Position numbers and translations under genes: made by a program. Shown here one piece after another: positions 1 through 10,290 of a stretch of 64,000 bases of DNA (the stretch's first letter is position 1; every line of letters begins with the position of its first letter). The stretch lies in contig NZ_JAJNKE010000004.1 in NCBI RefSeq assembly GCF_021043395.1, positions 124,001-188,000 of the forward strand, in the 5' to 3' direction. The notes under the pieces were generated by a model that was given only the letters and a program-made list of their open reading frames with translations, did not search any database and was not told where the DNA came from. This stretch comes from Clostridium guangxiense (GTDB taxonomy: Bacteria > Bacillota > Clostridia > Clostridiales > Clostridiaceae).

Positions 1-134
1 GCAACTTCACCGGCATTGTGCCCTCCCATTCCGTCTGCAATAATATAAAGTTTTAAATCTCCATCTTCGTAATAATCAGCATAATCTTCATTTAGCTTTC
101 TAACATTACCAATATCAGATACTATTCCTACCAT
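1..134 (-). CDS. stp: PP2C-type Ser/Thr protein phosphatase, N-terminal fragment
   Basis: Only the first 44 codons are inside the window. They read as the N-terminus of a bacterial PP2C phosphatase (Stp/PrpC): the early KLNED stretch and the metal-binding [10 protein letters not shown] motif are both present. Family members are Mn-dependent and oppose PASTA-type Ser/Thr kinases (PrkC), whose gene usually follows; that part lies outside the window. The ATG lies inside the 3' end of rlmN and overlaps it by about 20 bases. It is preceded by AGAGGTG about 7 bases upstream, which suggests translational coupling. The identification is firm from the motif, but nothing can be said of the rest. Confidence 0.88.
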   Translation of the reverse strand, partial: MVGIVSDIGNVRKLNEDYADYYEDGDLKLYIIADGMGGHNAGEV

Positions 135-1182
135 CTTCACACCTCTTATCATCATCACTTTGATTTAAGTAATTTCTTCTCAGTTGACCGCATGCCGCAT
201 TAATATCTAAGCCCATTTCTTTTCTAACTGTATTTTCTATGCCAGCTTTAGATAAAACCCTTGAAAATTCTTCAATAGTATTTTTAGAAGGTTTTTCATA
301 TGAGGTTTCCTTGACTGAATTTACTGGAATTATATTTACATGACATAACATTCCTTTAAGTAGGATTGATAGTTCTCTTGCATTTTCGATGCTGTCATTA
401 ACATCCTTTACCAAAGAATATTCAAAGGTAACTCTTCTTTTGGTGATTTTAGAATAATTACTGCATGCATCAATTATTTCGCTAATACTATATTTATTAG
501 CAATTGGCATGATTTTTTTTCTTAAATTATCATTTGGTGCATGAAGAGAAATTGCAAGTGTAATTTGAAGATCTTCTTTTATTAAATCATATATTTTAGG
601 TACTATTCCGCAGGTGGAAAGTGTAATATGTCTTTGACCTATATTCAAGCCCTGATTATCATTGACGAGTCTTATAAATTTGATTACATTATCATAATTA
701 TCTAGGGGTTCACCACTTCCCATAAGCACTATATTAGATATTCTTTCACCAATTTCGTTTTGTGCCTCAAGTACTTCAGCAAGAATTTCTCCTGCTGTTA
801 AATTTCTTATACGTCCGCCAATAGTAGATGCACAAAAACTGCACCCCATTCTACATCCAATCTGGGTTGATACGCATATCGAATTTCCATAATCATATTT
901 CATTATAACACATTCAATTACATTTCCATCGTTGTATTCAAATAAAAATTTACTAGTGTCACCATACTTTGAATCCAATCTTTTAATCACTTTAGGTATT
1001 CCTAAATAAAAGCTATCACTTAATTTTTGAGTAGTACTTTTAGGGATATTTTTCATATCGGAAAAACTAAAGTTTCCTTTATAAATCCAATCATTTACTT
1101 GTTTAGCTCTAAAAGATTTTTCGCCATGAGTTTCCATCCAATTTTTAAGTTCATCTAAACTCAGGTCTAAAATATTTTCCAT
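115..1182 (-). CDS. rlmN: 23S rRNA (adenine-2503)/tRNA (adenine-37) C2-methyltransferase
   Basis: The protein has 355 residues. It is a radical-SAM enzyme that methylates C2 of A2503 in 23S rRNA and A37 in some tRNAs, and acts in the cytoplasm. The CRMGCSFC motif around residue 110 supplies the three cysteines that hold the 4Fe-4S cluster. The GEPLDNYDN segment and the C-terminal AACGQL segment, with its catalytic Cys, are typical of RlmN. The length is normal, although the C-terminus carries a short charged tail after RRNYL. The gene sits 11 bases downstream of rsmB and overlaps stp. All three belong to the priA-def-fmt-rsmB-rlmN-stp run that is conserved in Firmicutes. Confidence 0.96.
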   Translation of the reverse strand: MENILDLSLDELKNWMETHGEKSFRAKQVNDWIYKGNFSFSDMKNIPKSTTQKLSDSFYLGIPKVIKRLDSKYGDTSKFLFEYNDGNVIECVIMKYDYGNSICVSTQIGCRMGCSFCASTIGGRIRNLTAGEILAEVLEAQNEIGERISNIVLMGSGEPLDNYDNVIKFIRLVNDNQGLNIGQRHITLSTCGIVPKIYDLIKEDLQITLAISLHAPNDNLRKKIMPIANKYSISEIIDACSNYSKITKRRVTFEYSLVKDVNDSIENARELSILLKGMLCHVNIIPVNSVKETSYEKPSKNTIEEFSRVLSKAGIENTVRKEMGLDINAACGQLRRNYLNQSDDDKRCEDGRNSI

Positions 1183-1193
1183 TTAACATTCAC

Positions 1194-2522
1194 CTACCAC
1201 AATTTCCTTAATTTGCACATAAAAAAACCATCCATGTGTTCATTTGGAAGTATTGTAACACCGTATTCACCATACCTTATATTTGGAGCATCTCCAAAAA
1301 ATATCTCCTCTATTTTAAAATTATTATGACTAGCTATAAATCTTTTTATATTATTTTCATTTTCATCCTTATTAAGAGTACAAGTTGAATAAAGTATGAC
1401 CCCACATTTTTTCAAATATTTAGAAGCATTCTGAAGTATTTTTTCTTGAATTCCACACAATTCTTTTAAATCATTAATACTTTTATTCCACTTTATTTCG
1501 GGCTTTTTCTTTATGATACCGAGACCAGAACATGGAACATCAACTAATATTCTATCAGCTTTTCCCCTAAATTTTTCGTTATACACCTCAGCGTTCATTA
1601 CATCACAGTTTATATTTGTAATGCCAAGTCTTTTAGCATTCTGTTCTATAAATCTTAATTTATTTTTATGTACATCAAAAGCATATACAACTCCAGTATT
1701 GTTTGAAATTTCACTTATATGAGTTGTTTTACCACCCGGTGCACTGCATAAATCCATAACATACATGTCCTTATCAATTTCCATACATGGAACTGTAAGC
1801 ATTGCACTCTCATCTTGAACAGTAAAATCTCCTTCCAAAAATAGTGGATTATTCTCTATACTGCTGCCTCTTTTTATTTTTATAGCCTCAGGACATATAT
1901 ATCCCTCTTCAATATCGTAACCTAACTCCTGCAACTTATGAAACATTTCATCGTAAGTTACTTTGAGTGAATTTACTCTAACTGTAACATTAGGCGTAGA
2001 ATTTAATCCACCTAGTATACTGTCAATATTTTCAGCACCATATTGCTTTATGAAAAAGTTAACCATCCACGGTTCAAAGGAGTATTTAAATGCAAGAACC
2101 TTAATTTTATCTTTGGAATTGCAAAAATCCTCATCTAACCTTCTTAGATAGTTTCTAAGAACACCATTTACAAACTTAGAAGACTTAAGAGATGAATATT
2201 TTTTTGCAAGTTCAACGCCTTCATTTACAACTGCAAAATCAGGTATTCTGTCAAGATACTTTATCTGATATACAGAACTTCTAAGTATATTTAATATAAT
2301 TTTATCCAGCTTACTAAACTTAACCGTTATAAACCTTTTAAGGATGACATCAATTGTATATTTATATTTTATAGTTCCATACACTATTTCTGTTACAAGT
2401 CCCTTGTCGCTTTGGCTTAAGCCCGAACTTTTTAAAGTTTTATTAAGACTTATATTTGAATATGAATTATTGAAAAACACTTCATTTAAAACATCTATAA
2501 CAACTTTTCTCGCATTTACCAT
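1194..2522 (-). CDS. rsmB: 16S rRNA (cytosine-967-C5)-methyltransferase
   Basis: The protein has 442 residues and is an RsmB/Sun-type enzyme. An N-terminal NusB-like helical RNA-binding domain (about 1-135) is followed by a Rossmann SAM-dependent methyltransferase domain. The motifs are DLCSAPGGKTTHI for SAM binding, DVPCSG with its cysteine, and YSTCTL with the second catalytic cysteine. It methylates C967 of 16S rRNA. The ATG is preceded by GAAAGGA. It lies 17 bases downstream of the metallopeptidase gene, so they are probably cotranscribed. Nothing is unusual apart from the very Lys/Asn-rich composition typical of the genome. Confidence 0.95.
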   Translation of the reverse strand: MVNARKVVIDVLNEVFFNNSYSNISLNKTLKSSGLSQSDKGLVTEIVYGTIKYKYTIDVILKRFITVKFSKLDKIILNILRSSVYQIKYLDRIPDFAVVNEGVELAKKYSSLKSSKFVNGVLRNYLRRLDEDFCNSKDKIKVLAFKYSFEPWMVNFFIKQYGAENIDSILGGLNSTPNVTVRVNSLKVTYDEMFHKLQELGYDIEEGYICPEAIKIKRGSSIENNPLFLEGDFTVQDESAMLTVPCMEIDKDMYVMDLCSAPGGKTTHISEISNNTGVVYAFDVHKNKLRFIEQNAKRLGITNINCDVMNAEVYNEKFRGKADRILVDVPCSGLGIIKKKPEIKWNKSINDLKELCGIQEKILQNASKYLKKCGVILYSTCTLNKDENENNIKRFIASHNNFKIEEIFFGDAPNIRYGEYGVTILPNEHMDGFFMCKLRKLW

Positions 2523-2539
2523 ATTTTTATTCCTTTTCT

Positions 2540-3217
2540 TTAATCTCTGTCTCTACTTATAATTATAAGTCTAAGTAATTGTGAAACTGCCATTAATGCT
2601 GCTGCTACATACGTCATCGCCGCTGCACTAAGTACTTTTTTAGCCCCTTTTACCTCATCACCATAAAGTATTCCTCTACTTTCAAGAAGTTTTAGAGCCC
2701 TACTTGATGCATCAAATTCAACTGGTAAAGTTATGAGATGAAATACAACAACTGCTGCAAAAAGAACAACACCAATTCTTGCAAGGAATGGAATACTAAA
2801 TATGATTCCTACAAAGAACAATATCCATGATGCGCTAGAACTCAAATTAACAGCTGGTACTATGGCATTCCTTATTTCAAGTGGAGCATAATGCTGCTTA
2901 TGCTGAAAAGCATGACCTGTTTCATGCGCTGCCACTCCAATTGAAGCCACAGAAGTTCCATAATAAACTTCCTCTGAAAGTCTCATTACTCTATTTGCTG
3001 GATCATAATGATCAGTAAGTTTTCCTGGTACAACTTCTACAGGCACATCATATAAACCGTTGGCATCTAAAAGTTTCCGTGCTGCATCTGCTCCTGTATA
3101 ACCATTTATACTTCTAACCTGTGAATAATGATTAAACGCAGAACTAATTTTTGCTTGAGCCCAAAAAGAAAGCAAAATAGCTGGAATCAATAAAATATAT
3201 GTAGCATCGAAATACAT
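2540..3217 (-). CDS. YugP-family membrane zinc metallopeptidase
   Basis: The protein has 225 residues. The zinc motif HETGH occurs in VAAHETGHAFQH at about residue 110. It is flanked by hydrophobic segments: an N-terminal helix starting TYILLIPAILL, two helices in the middle (SWILFFVGIIF and IGVVLFAAVVVF), and a C-terminal one in a region rich in Ala. This is the layout of the YugP-like neutral zinc metallopeptidases that often sit between fmt and rsmB in clostridia. The substrate is not known. I start at the ATG before TATTTC because AGAGGTG lies about 7 bases upstream; an in-frame GTG three codons earlier has no ribosome site. Confidence 0.88.
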   Translation of the reverse strand: MYFDATYILLIPAILLSFWAQAKISSAFNHYSQVRSINGYTGADAARKLLDANGLYDVPVEVVPGKLTDHYDPANRVMRLSEEVYYGTSVASIGVAAHETGHAFQHKQHYAPLEIRNAIVPAVNLSSSASWILFFVGIIFSIPFLARIGVVLFAAVVVFHLITLPVEFDASSRALKLLESRGILYGDEVKGAKKVLSAAAMTYVAAALMAVSQLLRLIIISRDRD

Positions 3218-3253
3218 TCTAAACACCTCTTTATCTAATTTTTATTTTAGGCT

Positions 3254-4183
3254 TTATTTTAAAATAGTACCTTTTTCTATAGTATTACCTGCAATATAAT
3301 CTTTAACACTCATTATTTTTTTACCTGGAAATTGAATTGACGTTACAAGAAGTTTTCCTTTAGTCGTCTCTATCTTTATTCCATCTTTACTTACATCAGT
3401 TATTAGTCCCGGTGTGCCTTCAAAATCACTATCAATTACCTTTGTCTTGTGTATTTTCATAACTTTATCTTTATAATGAGTATATGCTGAAGGCCATGGA
3501 TTCAATCCTCTTATAAGATTATGAATTTTAACAGCATCGTTATTCCAATTAATTTCACCTAAATCTTTTGAAATTACTGAAATATAAGAAGCTTCCTCAT
3601 CATTTTGTTTTTGAGGTGCAATTTTACCATCTTTAAAGTCTTCTATTGTATTTAAAAGAAGCTGTGCACCTTTTTCTGAAAGAATATCATGAAGCTGTCC
3701 TGCTGTCATATCAAAATCAATATCAGTTTCACACTTTAAAAGCATATCTCCCGTATCAATTCCTTTAGCCATAAGCATAGTAGTGACACCAGATTTTTTT
3801 TCTCCATTTACTATAGACCAAATTATAGGTGCAGATCCTCTATATTTAGGAAGAAGTGATGCATGAACATTTATACATGCATATTTAGGTATATTCAAAA
3901 CTTCCTCTGATAAAATCTGCCCAAAAGCCACTACTACTATAAAATCTGGTTTTATTTCTTTAAGCTTTTCAACATATTCAGGCTCCTTTTTTAAACTTAC
4001 AGGCTGAAACACAGGAATATTACATTCTAAAGCAATTTCTTTTACAGGAGACATTGCTAATTTTTTTCCTCTACCCTTTGGTCTATCTGGTTGAGTAAAA
4101 ACAGCTTTCACATCATAATTTTCTATAAGTTTTTTTAATGATGGCACAGCAAATTCAGGTGTACCCATAAAAACTATATTCAA
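3254..4183 (-). CDS. fmt: methionyl-tRNA formyltransferase
   Basis: The protein has 309 residues. It formylates Met-tRNAi using 10-formyl-THF. The N-terminal formyltransferase domain starts [11 protein letters not shown] and contains the signature [14 protein letters not shown] with catalytic Asn and His nearby. The C-terminal OB-like domain includes [10 protein letters not shown]. It starts directly after the def stop codon, with no spacer. This def-fmt pair is the classical initiation-methionine cycle: formylation here, deformylation by Def. The length is normal and the motifs are intact. Confidence 0.97.
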   Translation of the reverse strand: MNIVFMGTPEFAVPSLKKLIENYDVKAVFTQPDRPKGRGKKLAMSPVKEIALECNIPVFQPVSLKKEPEYVEKLKEIKPDFIVVVAFGQILSEEVLNIPKYACINVHASLLPKYRGSAPIIWSIVNGEKKSGVTTMLMAKGIDTGDMLLKCETDIDFDMTAGQLHDILSEKGAQLLLNTIEDFKDGKIAPQKQNDEEASYISVISKDLGEINWNNDAVKIHNLIRGLNPWPSAYTHYKDKVMKIHKTKVIDSDFEGTPGLITDVSKDGIKIETTKGKLLVTSIQFPGKKIMSVKDYIAGNTIEKGTILK

Positions 4184-4636
4184 TTATTCTTCACCGCTTT
4201 CAATTAATTTATCTATAAATAAAACACCATCTAAATGATCAAACTCATGACACATTGCTCTTGCCATAAGCTGTGTACCTTCCACTATTATTTCTTCTCC
4301 TTTTTCATTTAGAGTTTTAGCTTTAACATATTCTGGCCTTTCTACCATTCCATCTTTACCTGGTATGCTTAAACATCCTTCGCTATCAACATATCTTCCT
4401 TTTGTCTCTAATATTTCTGGATTTATAAAAGCAATAGGACCCTCACCTACATCTATAACTACAACTCTTTTAAGTATTCCAACTTGAGGTGCAGCAAGTC
4501 CAACTCCATTGGCACTATACATGGTTTCCTTCATATCCTCAATTAATGTTAAGATTCTTTTATCTATTTTATCTACTTTTCTACTTTTCTTTCTGAGTAG
4601 TTCATCACCATATTGTCTTATATTTCTTATCGCCAT
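4184..4636 (-). CDS. def: peptide deformylase
   Basis: The protein has 150 residues. It is a metal-dependent hydrolase that removes the N-formyl group from nascent proteins. All three Def motifs are present: [10 protein letters not shown] (motif 1), EGCLSIPG (motif 2, with the metal-binding Cys) and HEFDHLDG (motif 3, the HExxH equivalent giving two His ligands and the catalytic Glu). It lies between priA (19-base gap) and fmt (abutting). It is a short form, as in other clostridia. Confidence 0.97.
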   Translation of the reverse strand: MAIRNIRQYGDELLRKKSRKVDKIDKRILTLIEDMKETMYSANGVGLAAPQVGILKRVVVIDVGEGPIAFINPEILETKGRYVDSEGCLSIPGKDGMVERPEYVKAKTLNEKGEEIIVEGTQLMARAMCHEFDHLDGVLFIDKLIESGEE

Positions 4637-4655
4637 ACTATTACCTCCAAATAAT

Positions 4656-6857
4656 TTATAATAAGCTTAAAGGATTTATATCGATTGATATCCTTATAAC
4701 ATTATAATCTTTTTTTAATATTTCATAAATAGATTTTTTAACAAAATCAGCTGTATTGTATGTAACTTCACCCTTAAGCAAAATTTGCCATCTATAAAAT
4801 TCATTGATTTTTCCAATAGGTGAAGGACATGGTCCTAATATATCAATATTATCACAGCCTGAAAACTTATTTTTAAAAAAACTGCCAATTATTTGTGTAT
4901 ATTTTATTAATAAAGTTTCATTTTTTGAGCTCATATTAGCAATACATATTTTAGAAAATGGTGGATAATTCATACCCTCTCTTAGCATTATCTCAGTTTT
5001 ATAAAAGTTTTTATAATCATTTTTAGAAGAATATTGTATTGCATAACTTTCTGGGGTATATGTCTGAATTATAACTTTACCTTTTTTACTACCTCTTCCA
5101 GCTCTTCCACTAACCTGAGATATAAGTTGAAAAGTTCTTTCTGCCGCCCTATAATCTGGAATATTAAGAGTAAGATCGGCAGCAACAATTCCTACAAGTG
5201 TGACTTCTTTGAAATCAAATCCTTTTGCTATCATTTGAGTGCCAATTAATATATCTGCTCCTCCATTTTTAAAAGAATTATATATAAGTTCATAAGAATT
5301 TTTTTTACCTGTAGTGTCTTTATCCATTCTCAAAACTCTTGCTGCACTAAATATTTTTTTAACTTCTCTTTCTACTCTTTCAGTACCAACACCAAAATAC
5401 TTAACATATTTACTGCCGCATTTAGGACATATTTTAGGTATTTCCTCTGTACTGCCACAATAATGGCATATAAGATATTTTTTATCGCTGTGATAAGTCA
5501 TAGGCACATCGCAGTTTTTACATTTAAATACAAAACCGCACTTTCTACATGATACAAAGGTTGAGAAGCCTCTTCTATTCAAAAATAATATTATTTGTTC
5601 TTTTTTTTCTAAGGTTTCTTTAATAGCTGCATAAAGTTCTCTACTAAATATAGACTTGTTATTCTCCTTAAGTTCATCTCGCATATCTACTACAGATATT
5701 TCTGGCATCGAAGCACCGTCAGCTCTTTCACTTATATTAAGTAAAGTATATTGATTATTTTCACATTTATAATACGTATCTATAGATGGAGTTGCTGAGC
5801 CAAGTACAAGCTTGCAATTTTCAATTTCACTTTTCATTTCACCTATTTCTATTGCACTGTATTTAGGATCACTTTCAGATTTATAACTTCCTTCATGTTC
5901 CTCATCAATTACTATGATACCTAAATTTCTAAATGGCAAAAATATAGCCGATCTTGCTCCAACGGCCACTTTAACTTCACCACTTTTAACTCTTAACCAT
6001 TCATCATATCTCTCTCCATCTGAAAGCTTACTGTGGAAAACTGAAACATCACTTCCGAATCTACCTTTAAATCTCTCTACCATTTGAGGAGTAAGTGATA
6101 TCTCTGGAACAAGTATAATAGACTCTTTTCCTTCCTCTATCATCTTTTTTACAAGCGACATATATATTTCTGTTTTACCACTTCCAGTAACACCGTGAAT
6201 CAAAAATTTTTTTAATTTAGAATCTATGATTGAATTTACAATCTCATGCTGCCTTTCATTCAATACTTTTTCTTCGTATTTATCAAAAACCCTATTATCA
6301 CATCTTGAAACCACTTTTTCCAGAACTTCTAGCACTTCATGCTTTATCATTGTGTTTATAGATGACAACGAAAAATTAAATTTATGATTCAATTCACTTT
6401 TAGTATACACTCCATTATATTTTCTTACAGCATCATAAATATCTATGTAAGGTCTCTTCTTTAGCTTTTCTATAAGTTCATTTTTAATACATATTACATA
6501 ATTAGTTTTATGCTTTATTCCTTTTGTTATTCCCGTTGGTATCATAAGTTTAATACAATCTATATAGCTGCAAAAATATCTTTTTTTCATTTTAAATATT
6601 AGTTCTATGTTTTTTTTTGTAATAACGGAATAGTTAGTAACAATACTGCTTATTTCTTTTATCTTAATATTTTCATCCACATCGCTGATAAATTCTAAAA
6701 CAAAGCCATTTACCTTTTTATTTCCCATACCAAAAGGCACTTTAACAATTTGACCTAATTTAATATTTTCCTTTAAAATCTCTGGAATTTTATATGTAAA
6801 TATTCTATCAAGTGAAACTGCTTCGCTGTCTACTATTACTCCAATATAATTATTCAC
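4656..6857 (-). CDS. priA: primosomal protein N' (replication restart helicase)
   Basis: The protein has 733 residues from the chosen GTG. PriA is a superfamily-2 3'-5' DNA helicase that reloads the replisome at stalled forks. The N-terminal 3'-DNA-binding domain is followed by Walker [10 protein letters not shown] (about residue 220), the DEEH box in [11 protein letters not shown], and an eight-Cys zinc-binding region interrupting the helicase core ([13 protein letters not shown], then CHYCG and CPKCG). I chose GTG because AAAGGGTGA lies just upstream. The frame stays open 26 codons further up, but that stretch reads into the coaBC terminator region and has no ribosome site. Confidence 0.95.
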   Translation of the reverse strand: MNNYIGVIVDSEAVSLDRIFTYKIPEILKENIKLGQIVKVPFGMGNKKVNGFVLEFISDVDENIKIKEISSIVTNYSVITKKNIELIFKMKKRYFCSYIDCIKLMIPTGITKGIKHKTNYVICIKNELIEKLKKRPYIDIYDAVRKYNGVYTKSELNHKFNFSLSSINTMIKHEVLEVLEKVVSRCDNRVFDKYEEKVLNERQHEIVNSIIDSKLKKFLIHGVTGSGKTEIYMSLVKKMIEEGKESIILVPEISLTPQMVERFKGRFGSDVSVFHSKLSDGERYDEWLRVKSGEVKVAVGARSAIFLPFRNLGIIVIDEEHEGSYKSESDPKYSAIEIGEMKSEIENCKLVLGSATPSIDTYYKCENNQYTLLNISERADGASMPEISVVDMRDELKENNKSIFSRELYAAIKETLEKKEQIILFLNRRGFSTFVSCRKCGFVFKCKNCDVPMTYHSDKKYLICHYCGSTEEIPKICPKCGSKYVKYFGVGTERVEREVKKIFSAARVLRMDKDTTGKKNSYELIYNSFKNGGADILIGTQMIAKGFDFKEVTLVGIVAADLTLNIPDYRAAERTFQLISQVSGRAGRGSKKGKVIIQTYTPESYAIQYSSKNDYKNFYKTEIMLREGMNYPPFSKICIANMSSKNETLLIKYTQIIGSFFKNKFSGCDNIDILGPCPSPIGKINEFYRWQILLKGEVTYNTADFVKKSIYEILKKDYNVIRISIDINPLSLL

Positions 6858-6950
6858 CGTATCACCCTTTAAATCAATAAGATTTAAGAGAACATTGAAT
6901 CCTCTTAAACTTGGATACACTTCTAACAAAGTCACATTAGTTAAGCAAAT

Positions 6951-6973
6951 AAAAAGCGCATTTAGCGCTTTTT
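6951..6973 (-). terminator. intrinsic terminator overlapping the coaBC stop codon
   Basis: The inverted repeat AAAAAGCGC / GCGCTTTTT has a 5-base loop that includes the coaBC TAA itself. The A and T runs on either arm make it usable in either direction. It separates coaBC from priA. Confidence 0.85.
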
Positions 6974-8155
6974 ATTAATCAAATTAAATAATTCTCTTGC
7001 AACATTTTTTTTACTCATTTTATCAAATTCCAAAATATTTTTTCCTTTGGAAATTATAAAAACCTTATTATTATCGCTTCCAAAACCTGTATCAAAAGCT
7101 GTAATGTCATTAGCTACTATGTAATCCAAATTTTTTCTTTTAAGCTTTAACATAGCATTTTCTATAAGATCATTACTTTCTGCTGCGAATCCAACTAAAA
7201 TCTGAGTTGTTTTTATTTCACCAAGTTTTTTCAATATGTCATTGTCTTTCACAAACTCTATAAGCAAATTATCTTCAGACTTCTTTATCTTTTTGCTGCT
7301 GTAATTCTTAGCTTTATAATCTGATACTGCTGCTGCTTTAACAACTATATCATTACATGAGAAGTTATCTAAAACTGCCTTAAGCATTTCCTCATTAGTA
7401 GAAACTTTTACAACATTAACGCCAAAAGGAGCTTTTATACCTGTTTCACCACTTATAAGAGTGACTTTTGCACCTCTATCTCTTGCTTCTTCAGCTATAG
7501 CATAGCCCATTTTCCCAGTTGACCTATTTGTTATGTATCTTACAGGATCTATCGGTGCTATTGTTGGTCCTGCAGTAACCATTACCTTTTTCCCTTTTAA
7601 ATCTTTTATATCATACAAGATACTTCTTATTGTTTCTGAAATTGTTTCTGTATCACAAAGCTTACCTTTGCCAGTATCTCCACACGCAAGTCTCCCACTT
7701 TCAGGTTCTATAAAACTATATCCATAATCTTTTAGCTTTTTTATATTATCCTGTACTATAGGATTTTCATACATATACGTGTTCATAGCAGGTGCAAAAA
7801 CAACAGGACATCTTAAAGCTGCTGCCATTATTGTAGTTGAAAGCATATCATCTGCTATTCCATTTGAAACTTTTCCTATAATATTTGCCGTTGCTGGTAC
7901 CACAACTAGTAAATCTGCTTTTTTAGCTAGAGATATATGCTGGATCTCCCACGCCTTAGGCTCATCAAACATATCTGTTATTACTGGATTACCACTTAAA
8001 CTTTGAAAACTAAGTGGGGTTACAAATTCTGCCGCAGATTTTGTCATAATTACATCAACATTGAAGCCATTCTTTTTAAGTCTACTTATAACATCTAAAG
8101 CTTTATATGCAGCTACCCCTCCAGTTACACCTACAACAATATTCTTAGAATCCAT
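6962..8155 (-). CDS. coaBC: bifunctional phosphopantothenoylcysteine decarboxylase / phosphopantothenate-cysteine ligase
   Basis: The protein has 397 residues. The N-terminal half is the FMN-dependent decarboxylase (CoaC): it starts GGVAAYKALD and contains NTYMYENP with the substrate-binding Asn and the TGKGKLC flap. The C-terminal half is the CTP-dependent ligase (CoaB), with VTAGPTIAPIDPVRYITN and AAVSDYK. Together they make two consecutive steps of CoA synthesis from 4'-phosphopantothenate. The ligase is followed by rpoZ-gmk on the upstream side, the usual Firmicute order. CoA is also the donor for the phosphopantetheinyl transferase of the NRPS locus, though no special link is implied. 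Confidence 0.96.
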   Translation of the reverse strand: MDSKNIVVGVTGGVAAYKALDVISRLKKNGFNVDVIMTKSAAEFVTPLSFQSLSGNPVITDMFDEPKAWEIQHISLAKKADLLVVVPATANIIGKVSNGIADDMLSTTIMAAALRCPVVFAPAMNTYMYENPIVQDNIKKLKDYGYSFIEPESGRLACGDTGKGKLCDTETISETIRSILYDIKDLKGKKVMVTAGPTIAPIDPVRYITNRSTGKMGYAIAEEARDRGAKVTLISGETGIKAPFGVNVVKVSTNEEMLKAVLDNFSCNDIVVKAAAVSDYKAKNYSSKKIKKSEDNLLIEFVKDNDILKKLGEIKTTQILVGFAAESNDLIENAMLKLKRKNLDYIVANDITAFDTGFGSDNNKVFIISKGKNILEFDKMSKKNVARELFNLINKKR

Positions 8156-8156
8156 C

Positions 8157-8375
8157 TTATTTTATACCCTCATGAACCACTTTAAAATTTACTTTTCCTT
8201 GATTAAGTTCACTAATAGCTATTGTAAGAGGCTTATTACTGTCTACATTTACAAGTGGTTTTTCTCCTTGTATCAACTGCCTAGCCCTTTTAGAAGTTAT
8301 AACAACCAGTGAGTATTTATCTCCTACTCTTTCTTTCAAATCAACAATTGATGGATTAATCATAGAATTGTTCAT
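8157..8375 (-). CDS. rpoZ: RNA polymerase omega subunit
   Basis: The protein has 72 residues. It is a small RNA polymerase subunit that assists beta' folding and assembly. The conserved SLVVITSKRARQL stretch marks the omega fold, and it carries the usual N-terminal MINPSIVDL. It starts inside the end of gmk (overlap about 20 bases). The ATG used here has AAGGAGG 9 bases upstream; a TTG two codons earlier sits too close to that site. Confidence 0.94.
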   Translation of the reverse strand: MNNSMINPSIVDLKERVGDKYSLVVITSKRARQLIQGEKPLVNVDSNKPLTIAISELNQGKVNFKVVHEGIK

Positions 8376-8982
8376 GAACAATACCCTCCTTAGAATCTAT
8401 TATGTTTTCTTTTATTCTATCAACTCTGCATTTTTCAGCAGCTATAATGCCTTGGATTTTACTAACAGCTACATCTACTTTATCATTTATAACCGCATAA
8501 TTATATTTTGATACATAATTTATTTCCTTGTAAGCTGATTTAAATCTTCTCATAAGTGACTCTGGTGTTTCACTACCTCTGCCTATTATTCTCTTTTTAA
8601 GCTCATCCATTGAAGGCGGAAGTATAAAAATGAATACACCTTCTGAATAATTCTCCTTAACCTTAAGCGCACCTTGTATATCTATTTCTAGTATAACATC
8701 TTCCCCATTATTTATCTTTTCATTCACACTTGCCTTAGGTGTACCATAGTAATTTCCATAAACTTCTGCATATTCAAGAAAGCCATCATGCTCTATTCTA
8801 TTTTTAAACTCCTCTATGCCGAGAAAAAAATAACTTTTTCCTTCTACTTCACCTTTTCTCGGTTTCCTTGTAGTTGCAGAAACTGAAATCCACAAATCTT
8901 GCTTTTCTAAAAGAGCCTTGCATATGGTACCTTTACCTGCACCAGAAGGACCAGATATTACAATTAATAAACCTTTTTTCAT
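8356..8982 (-). CDS. gmk: guanylate kinase
   Basis: The protein has 208 residues. It phosphorylates GMP to GDP with ATP. The P-loop GPSGAGKGT is at residue 10. GMP-binding residues lie in the SATTRKPR(K)GE segment and the YGNYYGTP segment, and the lid region follows ILPPSMDELKKRI. It abuts remA upstream and overlaps rpoZ downstream, the conserved remA-gmk-rpoZ-coaBC order. The length and motifs are normal. Confidence 0.97.
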   Translation of the reverse strand: MKKGLLIVISGPSGAGKGTICKALLEKQDLWISVSATTRKPRKGEVEGKSYFFLGIEEFKNRIEHDGFLEYAEVYGNYYGTPKASVNEKINNGEDVILEIDIQGALKVKENYSEGVFIFILPPSMDELKKRIIGRGSETPESLMRRFKSAYKEINYVSKYNYAVINDKVDVAVSKIQGIIAAEKCRVDRIKENIIDSKEGIVHEQFYD

Positions 8983-9258
8983 TTATTCATCAACCTCGTC
9001 TATGGCTATATCCTCATCCTTAGATGATAATCTATGAGCAACTGTTTCAGGCTGAACAGCAGACAATATAACGTGATCGCTGTCTGTTATTATAACAGCT
9101 CTAGTTCTTCTTCCATATGTAGCATCTATAAGCATTCCCCTATCTCTAGCTTCCTGTATTATTCTTTTTATAGGCGCAGATTCTGGACTTACTATTGCAA
9201 TTAATCTATTTGCAGACACTATATTTCCAAAACCTATATTTATTAATTTTATTCCCAT
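8983..9258 (-). CDS. remA: RemA/DUF370 family extracellular-matrix regulator
   Basis: The protein has 91 residues. It belongs to the RemA (YlzA, DUF370) family, DNA-binding activators of matrix genes in Bacillus subtilis that are widely conserved next to gmk. It contains the hallmark [12 protein letters not shown] start, the PESAPIKR segment and [11 protein letters not shown] use the ATG beginning MGIKL because AGGAGG sits 6 bases before it; an upstream in-frame codon would lack a ribosome site. What it controls in a clostridium is not shown by the sequence. Confidence 0.93.
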   Translation of the reverse strand: MGIKLINIGFGNIVSANRLIAIVSPESAPIKRIIQEARDRGMLIDATYGRRTRAVIITDSDHVILSAVQPETVAHRLSSKDEDIAIDEVDE

Positions 9259-9274
9259 CTTAATCCTCCTAATA

Positions 9275-10156
9275 TTATTCAATATTCTGTATTTGTTCTC
9301 TTATTTTTTCTATATCATTTTTTATATCAAGTACAGAATGTACTATATTGATATTATTTGATTTTGAAGCTATTGTATTTGCTTCCCTATTCATTTCTTG
9401 AACTATAAAATCAAGTTTTCTTCCTATTGGTTCATCCTTTTGAAGGGTATCCTTGAGTTGAATTATATGACTTTTAAGCCTTACTATTTCCTCATCAATG
9501 CATGCTTTATCTGCAAAAATTGCAACTTCCATTGAAATACGGGATTCGTCAATTTCCTTGTTTCCACCTAATAATTCTTTAATTCTTTCATCTAATTTCA
9601 TTCTATATTCTTCCACAACACAAGAGGCTTTTTCTTCTATAGAGCATACATTTTCACTTATTATATCACATTTATTTTCTATATCCTCTTTAAGCTTTGC
9701 ACCTTCTTTTTCTCTCATGTCTATAAGCTTATTAAGTGCATCTTTAAGAGGTATTAAAATTTCGTTCCAGATTTCATCAAAATTTTCTTCTTTTTGTTCT
9801 ATAGATATAACATCAGGAAATTTCGAAATAAGCGATACAGAAATATCATCCTTTACATCATAACTTTCTTTTATTTTTCTCAAACAATTATAATAGCTAT
9901 CTGCTAAATTCTTATTTAATTTAACATCATAATCATCGTCATTATAAATATTTTGAGTTACAAAAATATCCACTTTTCCTCTTTTAAGCTTCTGCTGTGC
10001 TTCTCTTCTTATTTTATCCTCTAAAGATATAAGACTTCTTGGTAATTTCACATTAATATCAAGATACCTATGATTAACACTTTTTAATTCTATGGTAAAA
10101 TTTCTCTTACCATTATCATAAATAGCTCTTCCAAATCCAGTCATACTTTTTAACAT
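9275..10156 (-). CDS. yicC: YicC-family endoribonuclease
   Basis: The protein has 293 residues. The N-terminal YicC domain starts [11 protein letters not shown] and contains [12 protein letters not shown]. The C-terminal DUF1732 domain contains [16 protein letters not shown] and ends with the family signature [17 protein letters not shown]. YicC proteins are RNases linked to sRNA decay in E. coli. The long charged middle section is probably helical. It is the first gene of the yicC-remA-gmk-rpoZ-coaBC run. AAAGGATG precedes the ATG, and an extended -10 promoter lies about 87 bases upstream. Confidence 0.94.
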   Translation of the reverse strand: MLKSMTGFGRAIYDNGKRNFTIELKSVNHRYLDINVKLPRSLISLEDKIRREAQQKLKRGKVDIFVTQNIYNDDDYDVKLNKNLADSYYNCLRKIKESYDVKDDISVSLISKFPDVISIEQKEENFDEIWNEILIPLKDALNKLIDMREKEGAKLKEDIENKCDIISENVCSIEEKASCVVEEYRMKLDERIKELLGGNKEIDESRISMEVAIFADKACIDEEIVRLKSHIIQLKDTLQKDEPIGRKLDFIVQEMNREANTIASKSNNINIVHSVLDIKNDIEKIREQIQNIE

Positions 10157-10220
10157 TGTAAATCATCCTTTCGTAAGAGCGTATTGTAAGGTCATATTTT
10201 AAAACAATAAGGAAATTTCA

Positions 10221-10248
10221 GAGTTTATATATAACAAACTCAATTATA
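10221..10248 (-). promoter_or_regulatory. extended -10 promoter and palindrome upstream of yicC
   Basis: On the minus strand TGG-TATAAT forms an extended -10 element. It is followed at once by the inverted repeat GAGTTT(9)AAACTC, which would fall at the start of the transcript. The repeat could be an operator or a 5' stem-loop. No clear -35 is seen at 17 bases. Confidence 0.5.
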
Positions 10249-10290
10249 CCACATTTTTTACATGTTAATAGTACTTTTTTATTTTTAATC

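Noticed and set aside
6858-6935. In-frame N-terminal extension of PriA by 26 codons
   Set aside because: No ribosome site; a GTG with AAAGGGTGA nearby gives the normal PriA N-terminus.
9498-9863. Plus-strand frame of 121 codons opposite yicC
   Set aside because: Ser/Ile/Phe-rich antisense shadow of a well-supported gene, with no ribosome site.
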